A stretch of DNA of 64,000 nucleotides. Origin: Haemonchus contortus. Its lineage: Eukaryota; Nematoda; Chromadorea; Rhabditida; Trichostrongylidae. Shown piece after piece: positions 23,700-34,910 of the stretch. Within the stretch, counting starts at the first letter, position 1; every line of letters begins with the position of its first letter. The position numbers and the translations under genes were made by a program. Where the stretch lies: positions 8,387,374 through 8,451,373 of the forward strand of contig LS997567.1 in assembly GCA_000469685.2 (NCBI GenBank), read 5' to 3'. The notes under the pieces were generated by a model. It saw nothing but the letters and a program-made list of their open reading frames with translations, ran no database searches and had not been told where the DNA came from.

Positions 23700-25602
23700 G
23701 CCCGTATGCACAACGCCCGGGGTAGGGGAGGGAGAGAAAGTGTTTGTTTTCGCCATGGATCAGATAAGTGACGCTGGAGCGCAGTATTTCGCGCCTACAC
23801 TACCGTTTGGCCAGTGCTAGAATGGTATCCGAAGTTCGTGTTTTTCGATTAATTGAACCGGAATTTGGGAAGAGTGTGGATTTTTGCCTCAGGGAAGCTT
23901 TTTAACAAAGTGGAGGGGAGCTACAGCCTACGAAGGCTGACGGAAGTAGCAGATGTTACGATGTTCCACTAAATGCACTTGGAGGGTTGTGGAAACTTTT
24001 AACCGAGCATCCAGTTATCGCGCACCCAAGTACAAAGTGACCTTAGTTAGATGCGCAAATTAAATATCACCGCGCTGCCCTCAGGTCTCAGGTAATTAAG
24101 TGTGTGAAAAAAACAAATGAAGGGGACAAAAAGACAGTGAAGCGCCTAGAAAAAAGCTTCGAATGAATAAAATTTGCACACCAGATAAACAGTTGATATT
24201 GTGGTTTCTAGATGTTAGTCATTAGATAACACTCGGCTTGGAGTTTGGCTATTCTCATCTTTTACAGTGTTTTCAAAGATTTGGGGCTGAAAGCAGCGTC
24301 ATCAAAGAGGCCGCAAGAACCATATCACCACCAATCCATCCAGTATTACTTATTCGATACGTGCCACATCTTCCACTCTTTTACCTTTACATTTATGCGC
24401 CATCCTAATCTCGGGATGCTCATACCTCGAGAATCCTGCACTTACGCAACCTTCCTTTAAGCACCCACCCCCAGCACCGCAACCCTCGGCTTAATCCCTC
24501 CTAAAATCTATTCCTCGTCACTAGCACTGATGTACATTTGGTAGATATTCTTTTCTCCAAGTCACCGCATCGAAGCATTTCAGTCCGTTGCAGCGTCAAT
24601 TTCAACCTTTACACGTGGTATACACATGATTCTTGTTCGAAAACTTTTTTGCTCTAAGCGCCGGGCTTCCTTACTATTGCTACCATATTACACCTTCAAC
24701 ACTTAATTTTTTATGCGCTCATGGAAGATGTGAACAACACAATGGACAACAAGTTTTCGTACCTAGGCGGGAAGTGGCCCTTCTGCGCGAAGGTTCGTAA
24801 ACCGCTTCCCAAGGCAGGGCTCGTTAAAAAATTAAGAGCAAAGTGAGCAGAAGGTGCACGATTACAACTGCAATACCTGACAGCATTCATTTAGGACGAA
24901 AATTGAGAGCTATGAACAAAAGTGGAACATAAATAAATTAATATCACGCATAACAAGCGCCACGGCGCCACTCCACTCCCACGACGGGAATAGCAGGGTG
25001 AACAAAGAATAAAATGCAATATGATATGTAATAATATACAAAAACTACTCATTAGTTGCTCACAGAAATGATTCCGGTTTTCTTCTCAAATCACACCAGG
25101 ATCGCGATGCAACATGCTCACGATAACCGGTGTAAATCTAGAAAGAAAACCTACTTATCTGAAGATTCGACTGCTTAATAGCAATGAATTCAACAATATA
25201 AATAAATTTGTAGTTGGTTGCAGCAGTAGAATAAAATCAGAGCAATACTTAACGAATTCGGCAGCAGAAGTCAGAGGAATAAGCGCCCAGTCGAATAATG
25301 TAGTGAATAGCAGAGTTGCGGTCTACATGACCATCGGCGCCCCAGCTCTCTTCTAGGGGTAGATTCATCCCCCGGGGAGCCAATGGGGTCGGGCTTCTCT
25401 GAGCTCTCGCTAAGGTAAGGTCGCAGAGACAAACATCACATGATTACCAAGGGCTGTCGATTCTTCACCTGTTTATAGGAAAATACTTAGCTCCATTGCA
25501 ACTATCTTGACACAGAACAAAGGCAAAAACCCCATTTGAACACTCGCGCCCTCGGCAAACATTTCCTCTCCCTCCCCTACCCCGGGCGTTATGCATACGG
25601 GC
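23700..25602. mobile_element. candidate 1.9-kb element with imperfect terminal inverted repeats
   Basis: The left end GCCCGTATGCACAACGCCCG reappears inverted at 25547-25602. The pairing extends ~50 bp, including GGGGTAGGGGAGGGAGAG. CATGG flanks both ends (23695-23699 and 25603-25607). No transposase was recognised. Confidence 0.55.
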
Positions 25603-25654
25603 CATGGTTTACGGGGAAAGCACAAATCCACCCCTGGGTAGCAGAAACTGTTTT

Positions 25655-26030
25655 ATCCGCACTATTTACCCTTTACTGCCCCACATTGCCGAGAATTTGC
25701 TCAAATTTTTTTCAAGAAGATGAAACCACTAGAAACTTGCCTAGAGGGGTAATTTGACCCGTAGAACACAAATATCGCATCCATCCGTCATGAAAATACC
25801 TGGCGCTCGCGCCACAGCAGCCAGTGCTAAATGGAGCTGGGTCACCAATCTTGCCGAAAACTTAGTGTAGCGGAGCGCCAGGCGCCTTCATGACGAATGG
25901 ATGCGATATCCGTGTTCTATGGGTCAAATTACCCCTCTAGGCAAGTTTCTAGTCGGTTTCATCTTCTTGGAAAAAAATCGATAGAAATCCATTCTCGACA
26001 AAGTGGGGCAGTAAAGGGTAAATAGTGCCG
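25655..26030. repeat. palindromic repeat (~375 bp)
   Basis: Arms pair along gcactatttaccctttactg, cctagaggggtaatttgacc and tatcgcatccat. Centre near 25840. Confidence 0.75.
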
Positions 26031-26489
26031 TTTTATCGTGGAATGCGCCTTTCAGTAGGTATCAAGCGAGATATAAGAGTTGATGTATGGGTGGTAACGG
26101 CCATATATTAGGTTAGTATGTATAATAAGACAAGACGACGTATACTTGATTATGGCAAGGATCCATGACTGGTCTCCGCTCAAACATTAAGGAAACTTCT
26201 TCAGAAACATCGAATTTTTGTTTCGAGAAGAATGTTTCGAAATAGATTTATTTGTACGAAACCCATCCTCCTCCAAAAACTAGACAAACCCCGTTGCCTA
26301 TGCATTCTTTCAAGCTCGGCTGACGTCACTTTTTTAATATCCCTTTTATAATCTTGTATGAGCGAAGATCAAGTCTTGTGCGTTTCAATGAAATCAATAA
26401 GATGGAGATGTTTCTAAACCATTAAAATTCCTCTAGAACTTGAAAGTTCCCAATCAAAATCTTGATACGAAAATCACTGTTCGCAATGG

Positions 26490-26850
26490 GCTTAGACATG
26501 GGCATAGGCAAGACTATTTATCCCTATAGAATTATTGTTGTTTAGATGAATAAGAGTGAAGGATGGAGTTTTTGGTCTTGACCGATACCGTCTGAGTGAT
26601 GCACCCCCACATTCGACATCAATCCACGATCGTTGTGGCACATGATTGAGTATGTTGCCTATACAATGATATGTGGTGGCCAACCGATGTATAAGCCGTC
26701 CTCCCTGACGAGTCTGGTAATAATCAACCCAATTGATTTCAAGCTCAGTTGGCTTAGGCTAAAATCGATCCGGGAGTCGAAGCCGTGAACATGCGTGTGT
26801 GATAGTGCGCCATTCGCCGCTACATAACCTCCGTCCATGGTAGTGGAATA
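26490..26850 (-). repeat. tRNA-derived SINE copy, diverged
   Basis: Carries the family blocks gtggccaaccgatgtataag, gacgagtctggtaataatc and gcgccattcgccgctacata, plus a B-box remnant gatccgggagtcgaagccg (26769-26787). Confidence 0.55.
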
Positions 26851-27070
26851 GCGATTCTTAATCCGGGGTGGGCCAACGTTTTGTAGAATACAAACGCTTT
26901 CAATTACAGTTCGGTTTTCCGTGAAAAGTAGATGAGCATAGTCATCCCAACTCATGCTTTTGAAATTGTTAAATTGGACACGCCATGCTCCTAACACAAG
27001 GTAATCTACAGTATTTAATGAATCATAAATATCATTACTGTATTCAACCCATAAATTGTAATTATCCAAC

Positions 27071-27156
27071 CTCTGTTGTATAGCCTCGTACGCAAAACAC
27101 ACCGCGATCGTCAGCAGTCACGGAACCGAGTAGATCGTCATCGTCAAATAAAGGTG
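27071..27156 (-). CDS. Transthyretin-like family protein, exon 2
   Basis: Acceptor gcattttcag, donor ACAGAG|gttgga, 86 nt. The split codon completes the Ala of exon 1. It reads PLFDDDDLLGSVTADDRGVF and CVRGYTTE, fitting the acidic DD-L-x-G-x-V-T-x-D-x-x-G-x-F-x-V-x-G stretch expected next in TTL proteins. The frame closes four codons past the donor, so splicing is required. A third exon with the usual C-terminal Cys was not found further left, so the gene may be broken or have a distant last exon. Confidence 0.55.
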
Positions 27157-29176
27157 CTGAAAATGCAAATGAAAAATTAAAAGGATAAAATGTCGTATAA
27201 ATAAAGAAAATTAGAATATAAAATAAAAAAAAATTGACAACAGCTGTAAAGTATGTGGAGGTTCAACAGTGATTGATTGTTCGTAGCGCACTCTTATCGT
27301 TTTTTTTTCGATACAGTACAGGAGCCCTTTTCCTTTGTATGTGAAGGAATGTCCTTATGCGCAGATGAACCAAAAACTGCTTGGATTACCCGTACACATC
27401 TTCATTGACTTTGCCTACTCCGGGTCAGGGAAAGTGGAAAAGCACGGTTCAGCCTAAACTCTTACTCATTCGTAGTGTACTGGTACCAAATTGGTCTTCG
27501 AATAGAATGGAAAATTAAAAAAGGAGAAACCCAACTGTCTTTGATCACTAGCCGCTTACTGATTCAGATTGGGAGGAGTGAGGGCCACTGACACGAAATC
27601 GAGCACTGATCTCTGATAGATTTAAATTATGCCAGCAAAAAAAGAGCTGCTACTAGCTGTTGAAATCAGTTTATCGATGAAACGCCATGCAAGACTGACA
27701 AATACCTCAATGGCTAACTTTTCGGCGAATCTTCTCCGGGACCCGGATCATCTCGACTGCCTTGAAAACCTTTGAGGTCAACCTAATCATCACACTACCC
27801 TAGGCAAAAAGAGAAGAACCGATCCTCCCTGATTGGCAGAATCAGCGCTCGTGATCGATGGTAAAATCGTTTGCCTACAACTCGAAAGCTTACCTCATAT
27901 ATAGAGCGAGTTTGTTAATTTACAGCCACTCCTCTTCCCGGTTCCCGATCTCACTCTATATATGAGGTCAATCCGTGACCAGAATTCGAAAATGCCTCCA
28001 GGGTCTTCATAACGGATTTATATGTTTCATGCGTCAAAACCTCGCCAGTGACTTCAAAATCGCCTCCATTGTAAGATTGTATTGTGCCCTATGACAATCT
28101 AAGACTGTTGACGGTAACTTCCTAGCCTTTCCATTCGAATGTTCTTCAATCCGCACTCTGTCAACTTCATGTGGAGTTATAGCAATGATGTGGCTTTGAT
28201 AGCAGCGCCTATGTTCATCGAGAGCTGTACGCGGACACTACCTATTGTCCTTATAGAGTAGTCGATGTAGCTGAATATTGAGGGGATGGCTCATTTCATG
28301 AACGAGGGTCAATTCTTAAAGTGGGAAACCAATTCATTCATCCTCCCTCCTACATTATGCCATCATCAAAAGCAGTTTTCTATTTGTTCGGTGCATTTCC
28401 TCTAGCCCTTTTAGAAAGAAAGGCTCGCACTTCACCGATTTCTGTCCTGTCACTGCAGTACTTGCCTCAACCACAAAGCGTAGTAGATTGGAAGAAATGA
28501 AGTTTCGCTCATATAATCGGCAAGATGGGCTTCAGGGAGCCCAACGTTTAATCAACTACATATGTATTTCTGAGACTTGCTTCAATCCGACACCAGCCAA
28601 TGACTGCTGGCAACCTATGCGAGAACTCTGTTATCGCCATACTGACACGTTGATATCGAATAGACAGCCCTTGTAAAAAGAAGCTTCTAACTTCCTCATC
28701 AAGTTCTCTCATCGCGTTCATAAGTTCATAAGTTCATTAATTCATTACGAGAATTAACAATAAGAAAAGCAGCGTGGAGCTTTACAGAGTAATGCTAAGT
28801 TCAAGCTTAGTTGAATCTGGCACGGTATAGGGGAGAAAGCCCTCTACTATGTGTATGACTGGACAGGTTGAGTTCACATTTTGAGAAACTGTAATTCGAA
28901 AATTACTATTTCTGTGACCGATTTACGGCTCAGTTTACTTCTAACCGATTGAACATATCACTCCAGAAGCTTTCTTTGAAGAGATGGGCAACCATAGATT
29001 GAAATTGGATAAGGAAGAAAAAACCTCAGAGGAATCATCTTCTTCAGGAATATTTTTCAGTTCTACTTATGAGTGAAAAAGGGTCATGGTAATTGTCACC
29101 TCATAATAAGTAGGCTATTTAGGTATAGGAATATCGTAGTATAAGAGCCCTTCACTGATTACTAGCTGATCACTAC
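27157..29176. other. intron between TTL exons 1 and 2
   Basis: Nothing recognised apart from an inverted pair cttacctcatatatagagcg (27890-27909) and the complement of ctcactctatatatgaggtc (27950-27969). Confidence 0.45.
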
Positions 29177-29342
29177 CTGCATCTTGGTCGTAAAGTTGTA
29201 CAAACGCTCCAGGCCGACGAATACCGCGACAACTGACGATGCCTTTCACGGCTACACTCTGTTCACGAAATGTTCCAGTTGTAAACGATATCAAGAAAAT
29301 ATATTGAACCACAACAGCTACTGCCCAAGACCGTATCAACAT
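29177..29342 (-). CDS. Transthyretin-like (TTL) family protein, exon 1 with signal peptide
   Basis: ATG at 29340-29342. The first ~23 residues (MLIRSWAVAVVVQYIFLISF...) form a signal peptide. They are followed by REQSVAVKGIVSCRGIRRPG and AFVQLYDQDAG, which fits the nematode TTL pattern (Q-x-V-A-V-x-G-x-L-x-C then V-x-L-Y-x-x-D). The donor is GATGCAG|gtagtg. These nematode-specific proteins are secreted; their ligands are mostly unknown. The start is supported by tttacag two bases before the ATG. Identification is by pattern from memory, without a search. Confidence 0.65.
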
Positions 29343-29344
29343 AT

Positions 29345-29351
29345 CTGTAAA
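29345..29351 (-). promoter_or_regulatory. splice acceptor, probable trans-splice (SL) site of the TTL gene
   Basis: The minus strand reads ccccgtatttacag followed by AT and then ATG. An acceptor two bases before a start codon is typical of spliced-leader addition in nematodes. A cis-spliced 5' UTR intron is the alternative. Confidence 0.45.
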
Positions 29352-29471
29352 TACGGGGTTTTAACTGTGAATAGCGGAGAACAGTCATAAAGCAATGCTG
29401 AAAACAACTCCATAGAACAGAATGTTCCGACACGGACACGAAGCCGAATGCCAGCACTGCCGAGTCATCGA

Positions 29472-29481
29472 CTTTTATATA
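29472..29481 (-). promoter_or_regulatory. possible TATA box upstream of the TTL gene
   Basis: The minus strand reads TATATAAAAG about 130 bases upstream of the ATG. It is suggestive only. Confidence 0.3.
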
Positions 29482-30089
29482 ACGACGCCGTCGGAACGTC
29501 TAGAAATTCGGCATTTTAGTCAGAGAAATAAAACAAACGCTCGAACTGCTTTTGTACTCCGAGGGCATCGATCAGCGTCATGATCAGAAAGGAGACAATA
29601 GCCTGAGTTGCAACGGTGAGTCGTTACGGTATTACCGTTAGATCAAGTATCAAACTTCCCAAGCAATGAATAAAAAAGTATCATAATCGTTTATGATTAG
29701 AATATTCTTGTGCCGTGCGAGGTTGTTAGGTGGAACAGTTTATTAGTCAACGGCCTAACCTTTCGACGTTCTCATCTTTTTCAGAGGCTCAAAGCAACTC
29801 GAAACTATTCGCACAGTATCCAAAAAGCGCATTACCCCTGGCGAATGTTATGGCGAATTCAGAACCCATAATTTGAAGTATAACTCACCAAAGTTCCACC
29901 GCTCAAGCGGATATAAAATCCGCTGTCGCCACAGACGACTGTCAGTAGCAAATTAGACTTACTGGCTGTCTCTCTTACACTTGTGATAAGGAACATCACA
30001 TTATAATGCTACTGAGTCACAAGTCGCAGAGCGGTATATATGGAAAAAGATCGTTGGCTATGGACGGGCACTCATCTCTATCGTTCACT
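29482..30089. other. no supported gene; upstream of TTL gene
   Basis: Would hold the TTL promoter. Nothing else recognised. Confidence 0.45.
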
Positions 30090-30452
30090 TTAGGATTTCT
30101 TTGGGAAATCCAGAACGCCTCTAATGCCTTTCTCGTTGGAATCTCCGTCTCCTACGCTAATATAAACTTCAAAGTTGAACAAACCTTCAAAGTTGTTGCC
30201 GTTACGCTCCTCAATTTTATGCCTACTAAGCGCCGTTGTCATTCTGCTACGCCTCATACTAGCTACGTGTTCTTTTATTCGTATGGCCAGTTGTCTTCCT
30301 ATTTCTCCGATGTATGTTGGGTGGTACTGGTATGGTCCTTTAAATAATTGCAGTGATCCATCGGACATGTTTGACTTGTTTTTGTTCATATTAAGGAACT
30401 GCATTAGTTTATTTGTGCCTCTAGTCGAAGTATCGCTTAACTGCCCAAACAT
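30090..30452 (-). pseudogene. PLE GIY-YIG endonuclease domain fragment
   Basis: Reads FKGPYQYHPTYIGEIGRQLA, then IRIKEHVASMRRSRMTTALS and RHKIEERNGNNFEG. The YIGE-x-G-R-x-L-x-x-R-x-x-EH arrangement is the GIY-YIG core of Penelope-like retroelements. No RT is attached. Confidence 0.7.
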
Positions 30453-30483
30453 GCCAGCTATCTGGCTTTAGCATATGATATTA

Positions 30484-31569
30484 AAACTAAAGCTTATAAA
30501 AAGAATACCTCTAATTCAGAAGACGACTGGAAAGAGTATAAAAGGATTTCGTCAGGGTTCGAGAAAAAGCTTTTGAAATAAAATATCTCCGCTGAGAAAA
30601 AAGTCATAGAATCCAAAAGTAAGACTACTTTGTACAAATTTATTAATTTTCGCATCAGTAGGAAAGAAGGAGTGAGCGCTCTCATCAAAGCTGACGGTAC
30701 TATAGAAGCTTCGGGCTTGGACAAAGCAGAATTGTTAGCTGAGATTTTTGAAACAGTCTATACCAACGATTTTTCTGTTCTCTGTTCCTCCCTCTAGTCA
30801 ACCTTTTGGAACAGCCCCTCCACTTATGGAGGACTCGATCTGGTTCAATTGTACACAGATTCTCAAACTTATCTCCAAGTGGAGAAGTGGTTCTTAGTTG
30901 ACCCCTGACGGAATTCCATTTATATTCATCAAAAATGCCTCCAACATCTCATCTCCACTCGAGTATCTTTTCAATTTGATGTTCTTTCACTCATTTGTCC
31001 CGCATACCTGGCGGCATGCTTATGTAATCCCAATCAGGAAACGGCCTCCTTATTCCAATCCTAACGATTATATGCCTATCTCCATTACTTCTGTATTCTG
31101 TAGACTCTTTGAAAAGCTTGTTAAAAAAGCTTTGGTGAATCATTTAGAAAGCAATCACATTTTTTCGCCGCATCAACATGGATTTAGAGAAAGAAGGTCC
31201 ACAGTCAGTGCAATGTTGGAGTCTCTCAATGACTGGTCCTCAGAATTGGATAGCAAGTACAGTCTGGATGTTATATACTTTGATTCTGAAAAAGCTTTCG
31301 ACAGAGTGGTCCATACCGCGCTGTTACACAAGCTTGCTCAAGTGGGTGTCTACGCTAGGATTATTAAATGGATCGAGGCTTTTCTCAAACAGCGTACTTT
31401 TCAAGTAGTGGTTAATGGAACTTTTTTCAAAGCCAGGAGCGCACCTAGCGGAGTACCCCAAGTGAGCGTCCTCTCTCCTATTTTGTTCAATATTTTCGCC
31501 TTCGATCTGCCTTACTTGATAGAGCGTTTTGACGTCAAAGTGAAACTTCCGTTCACCTTAGATTTATAA
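30484..31569 (+). pseudogene. LINE reverse transcriptase fragment
   Basis: 30570-30800 reads in one frame KKVIESKSKTTLYKFINFRI and SALIKADGTIEASGLDKAEL. After a frameshift, 30898-31569 reads RHAYVIPIRKRPPY, QHGFRERRSTVSAMLESLND, DVIYFDSEKAFDRVVHTALL (RT motif A) and SAPSGVPQVSVLSPILFN. It stops before the YADD box. CR1/jockey-like; truncated at both ends. Confidence 0.85.
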
Positions 31570-32641
31570 CAGACTTTATTACAATGAAAGTACTTTTGTT
31601 GATCTGTTGTGTTGGTGGGCATAAGGGACGTATGTGGGGGGACCCAACCCACATACCTGGGGGAGTTTAAAGGGGTTTGCCTTAGGCACTCGCGAGTCTG
31701 TGATGAACTGTGTTATGAAAGAATAGATAAATGCCATGGGTTGACCCTTTCAAGGGCGTGGTTCCTACCACATGCTAGTAAACACTTTTGTAACCCTATC
31801 AAAAGAGTCCCTATTGTTGAAGGGGTATGGCCCCCGTGTGTAAAGCAGGTAAAAGACTTGTGTGAAAGATAAAAAATAAAAAACAAAGAATAAATAAATA
31901 AAATAAAATAAATAAAATAAAATAAAAAATAAAAAGGAAAAGGAAAAAGAAGAAAAGAAAAAGAAAAAAGAATTTCACTATAACAGGTGGACGGAAGAGA
32001 TGAAAACAATTATATACTATAGTATCCGTTTCAGTTAGACCTTGGAGATACATGTGAGACACATTTTAAACAGAATGTAAATGAACGCGTTTAACTCGAA
32101 TAGGTGCGCAATGCGGACTAGAGAATAAACAAAAATGGGAATACGACCGCATTCTATCCCACTTCACAATTTAATATTGGGGTAGGTGTGTAGATTTACA
32201 CTACGTAGGTGTTGTATATATAGCCTCACCTATAAGTACTTACGTTTCCTTAGTGATGGAAGGATAGCACACTATGGTTCTTTATATAACATACAGATTG
32301 AAGGGTACCAATTCAAAGTGACTAAAGCTAAAAAAGGATAGATATATAGGTTGAGCTACCTTGTGGTATAAATAGAATAATACGGTAAATGTACTATTAT
32401 CTTGAGGTTGACGTCTATCGACGTCCGACGACCGTGGGTTGATACGAAGAATTGTTGACTACATGACAGCAAAACTGTCATGTAATCCACCCCTTAGGGG
32501 CAGGTCCATCAAGGACCTATGTATAAGAGTAGTTATAAAAAATATTATAGTTAACAGAAAGAAATGAATTGTTAACCTTGTAAAGGTACTAATACCCTAT
32601 AGCGTCGGGTTTTCCTCGAGCTGCTATGTGGTGTTAGTATA
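31570..32641. other. no supported gene; possible retroposed sequence
   Basis: 31600-31870 is a moderately GC-rich block that ends in the A-rich tract, which would fit a retroposed transcript, but no gene is recognisable. 32400-32520 contains catgacagcaaaactgtcatg, a 10-base inverted repeat. Confidence 0.4.
31878..31972 (+). repeat. A-rich low-complexity tract (AAATAAAT)n to (AAAAG)n
   Basis: Runs of aaataaataaaataaaataa grade into aaaaggaaaaggaaaaag. Possibly the tail of a retroposed sequence that begins after 31580. Confidence 0.7.
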
Positions 32642-32944
32642 AAAAAGGATAAAGGATAAAGTTTTTGGCGTTAATCAATCCCGTCTGAGGGATGCGCCCC
32701 CGCACTCGACTTCCATTCAGAATCGTAGTGGCGTAATGAGTGCGTATGTGGTCTATACAATGACTTGCGGTGGCCAGCCGATGTACAAGTCAGTGCTTTT
32801 ATCCTTCCAGACGAGTCTGGTACCAATTCACCGACCCCGGAGGGATGGAATGCTTGGCTGGCCTAGGCGGGCATCGATCCGGGATTCGCACCCCTGACCG
32901 TGCGTGTGATATAGTGCACCACTTGCCACTACACCACCTCCGCC
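32642..32944 (-). repeat. tRNA-derived SINE with target-site duplication
   Basis: 303 bp on the minus strand, starting ggcggaggtggtgtagtggc. A-box-like GGTGTAGTGGCAAGTGG (32919-32935) and B-box-like GGGGTGCGAATCCC (32881-32894). The 3' tail ends in a repeated tttatcc and T run. Exact 12-base duplications GGTGTTAGTATA flank it (32630-32641 and 32945-32956). It is the best preserved member of the family seen at 8.6, 21.5 and 26.6 kb. Confidence 0.85.
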
Positions 32945-33192
32945 GGTGTTAGTATATCTAATAAATTATTACGATAATATTACGACAAAGTATTGAAAAA
33001 TAAAGGGGGGAACAAACCAAAGAAGTAGTTGAACTTCCGATTGCACCTGCCCCAGACGGTATCGAACTTTACAATACTCTCCCTTCGTGCTCTTCAGTAG
33101 GGTAAGGGAGAACAGAAACTTATGATAACTTTATATAATAAATACGTAAGTTAAGAAGTGTGGGATAGACAAGTAAGAGTGGTAAGGTAATC

Positions 33193-33558
33193 TCAATTGA
33201 GTAATGAACTTATACTCGCTGAAAATTGATTTGTTGTATAACTGATAGTATCATAATATGTATCTAAAATTGTAATTAGTGGTTTATAGCTCAAGTGGTA
33301 CTTATGGGTTATAAGATTACTTCGAGCTAAACATTTTATAAGACCCGCAATAAAAACGTCCTTAGTATAACCCATTTGGTATGCTCGAAGTCCCATATAC
33401 CTAAGTCTATCAAAAAAATCATCCTTATAAGTACACGTCCTAACGGTTCTTAATATTTCCGAATATAATGTGCTAATTTTAATACTCTTAGAAACGTTGG
33501 TAGTGTGATGTGGGAAACGCTTAACTTGAAATCCAAAGCTATCTGTCTTATTATACAT
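33193..33558 (-). pseudogene. unrecognised ORF, possibly retroelement-derived
   Basis: 121 codons in an AT-rich stretch. Reads FGFQVKRFPHHTTNVSKSIK, LYSEILRTVRTCTYKDDFFD and RLRYMGLRAYQMGYTKDVFI. The FPH-x-T-x-x-x-S-K-S-x-K ... R-x-C-x-x-x-x-x-F ... GY pattern recalls a linker found after some reverse transcriptases, but I cannot assign a family. No RT was seen beside it. Confidence 0.35.
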
Positions 33559-34019
33559 CTTGGTGAATATTTTACCTTCTTCTATAGGTATTTGTAAGTA
33601 AACATATTGCTAAAGTCTGCAGAAAATAATTTTATATTATCCATTCTAATACTTTGCACTTGTTCACTAATAAAACCTACTCGAACTGGTTACAGTTTTC
33701 TGGGCCTGATAATCACATAACACAAAGGAATCTTGGAGTAGAACCCGTTCATCAATTCGACGACTTTAAAACGGAGGCTTTCACTCGAATCATACCGAAA
33801 GCTATAGAAACCTTTTCCATTTCCATTGAATGTGGCTTGAGGAGCCGTGAAGTCCCGTACCCGCGTTATGACTGAGAGTAATGAAAATTTTAGTCGAAAG
33901 AAGCTCACAGACCCTACTCTCCTCAAAAATTATCCTATCTAAGCCTGCGTTGGTATCAGCTCTTGCTCTGCTTTAATAACTTTTATAATCTGTATCACCT
34001 GTCCCGTCCATCATCGATT

Positions 34020-34910
34020 TCCTTGACCGGACATCAGCACGACTCCATTCGACTCTTGAAAGTAGTCCACTGCATTGCCCTCGCTCGAAGGACACGAAGC
34101 ATATGATTCATCCCTGTCGCATTCATTCCGTTCAGGATTTTGTGAGACCATCGCGCTGGCGACCTTCCTGGGGCTCTTTGACGTCCCGAGAGATCCGGTC
34201 AGTAACCGTCCTGGTCCAACGGTCACCACTGTATCGCATAACCAGTCCGGCCCACCTGATGGTCGATTCCTTGGCGTAAAAGCGGCATCCTTCATCTTCG
34301 TCCGTTGACGTAGCTCGGAACTCCGCATTCCTCCCTCCACTCGCGTGTACAAGGTAACTATGCGCATTGGAATTTCCTGGCGTGTTCAAATGGCACTACC
34401 TGCAGTCTCCTCCTGCTTTCCTAGTGTCCAATGCTCCGAGGCGTACGACAAGACAGGAGGAACAGCAGTTTCGGGAAGGTGAGAGCAGAGTTAGGTGTCT
34501 TCGTCTTCTTTCACTGCTTTCTCGATGTTACTTAATGCTTCCAATAGTGCGCGTTTCGTTTCCTTCTGCTCAGCACCGGAGCTAGACGTTCAATATGTTG
34601 ACTTCCCGACCTAGATACACATAGAGCATTCAGAGATCTTCGCTCCGTTCAGCGTGAAAGGAGTATCAGGTACCAATCCGTTTCGCATGAACATTGTCTT
34701 CGTTAAGTTCGATCGTAATCCGATCTTTCCACAAGCGTTGTCGACTACTCCAGCATTCGTGCTCGATGTTCGGTGTTTAAGCACGATGTCGTCTGGAAGC
34801 GGAGCTGATATAAGTCCGCCTCTGCTTCTACATCCATCGCAGTCCGGCTCTTGTGAATTCGGGATCCAGCCCGAAAACTCATACCTGTCTCGCTTGTAAC
34901 CAATGCCCAT
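34020..34910 (-). pseudogene. RTE-type LINE C-terminal fragment, decayed
   Basis: Across several frames on the minus strand: LPDDIVLKHRTSS (from FADDIVL), DNACGKIGLRSNLTKTMFMR, NGLVPDTPFTLNGAKISECS, then GMRSSELRQRTKMKDA and STIRWAGLVMRYSGDRWTRT. This is the palm end and C-terminal region of nematode RTE elements. Several shifts and stops. Confidence 0.8.

Noticed and set aside
26659..27102. A 147-codon minus-strand ORF as a gene
   Set aside because: It runs through TTL exon 2 in another frame and then into a SINE copy.
32880..32944. A tRNA gene on the minus strand
   Set aside because: It is the head of a SINE with target duplications and several diverged copies in the window.
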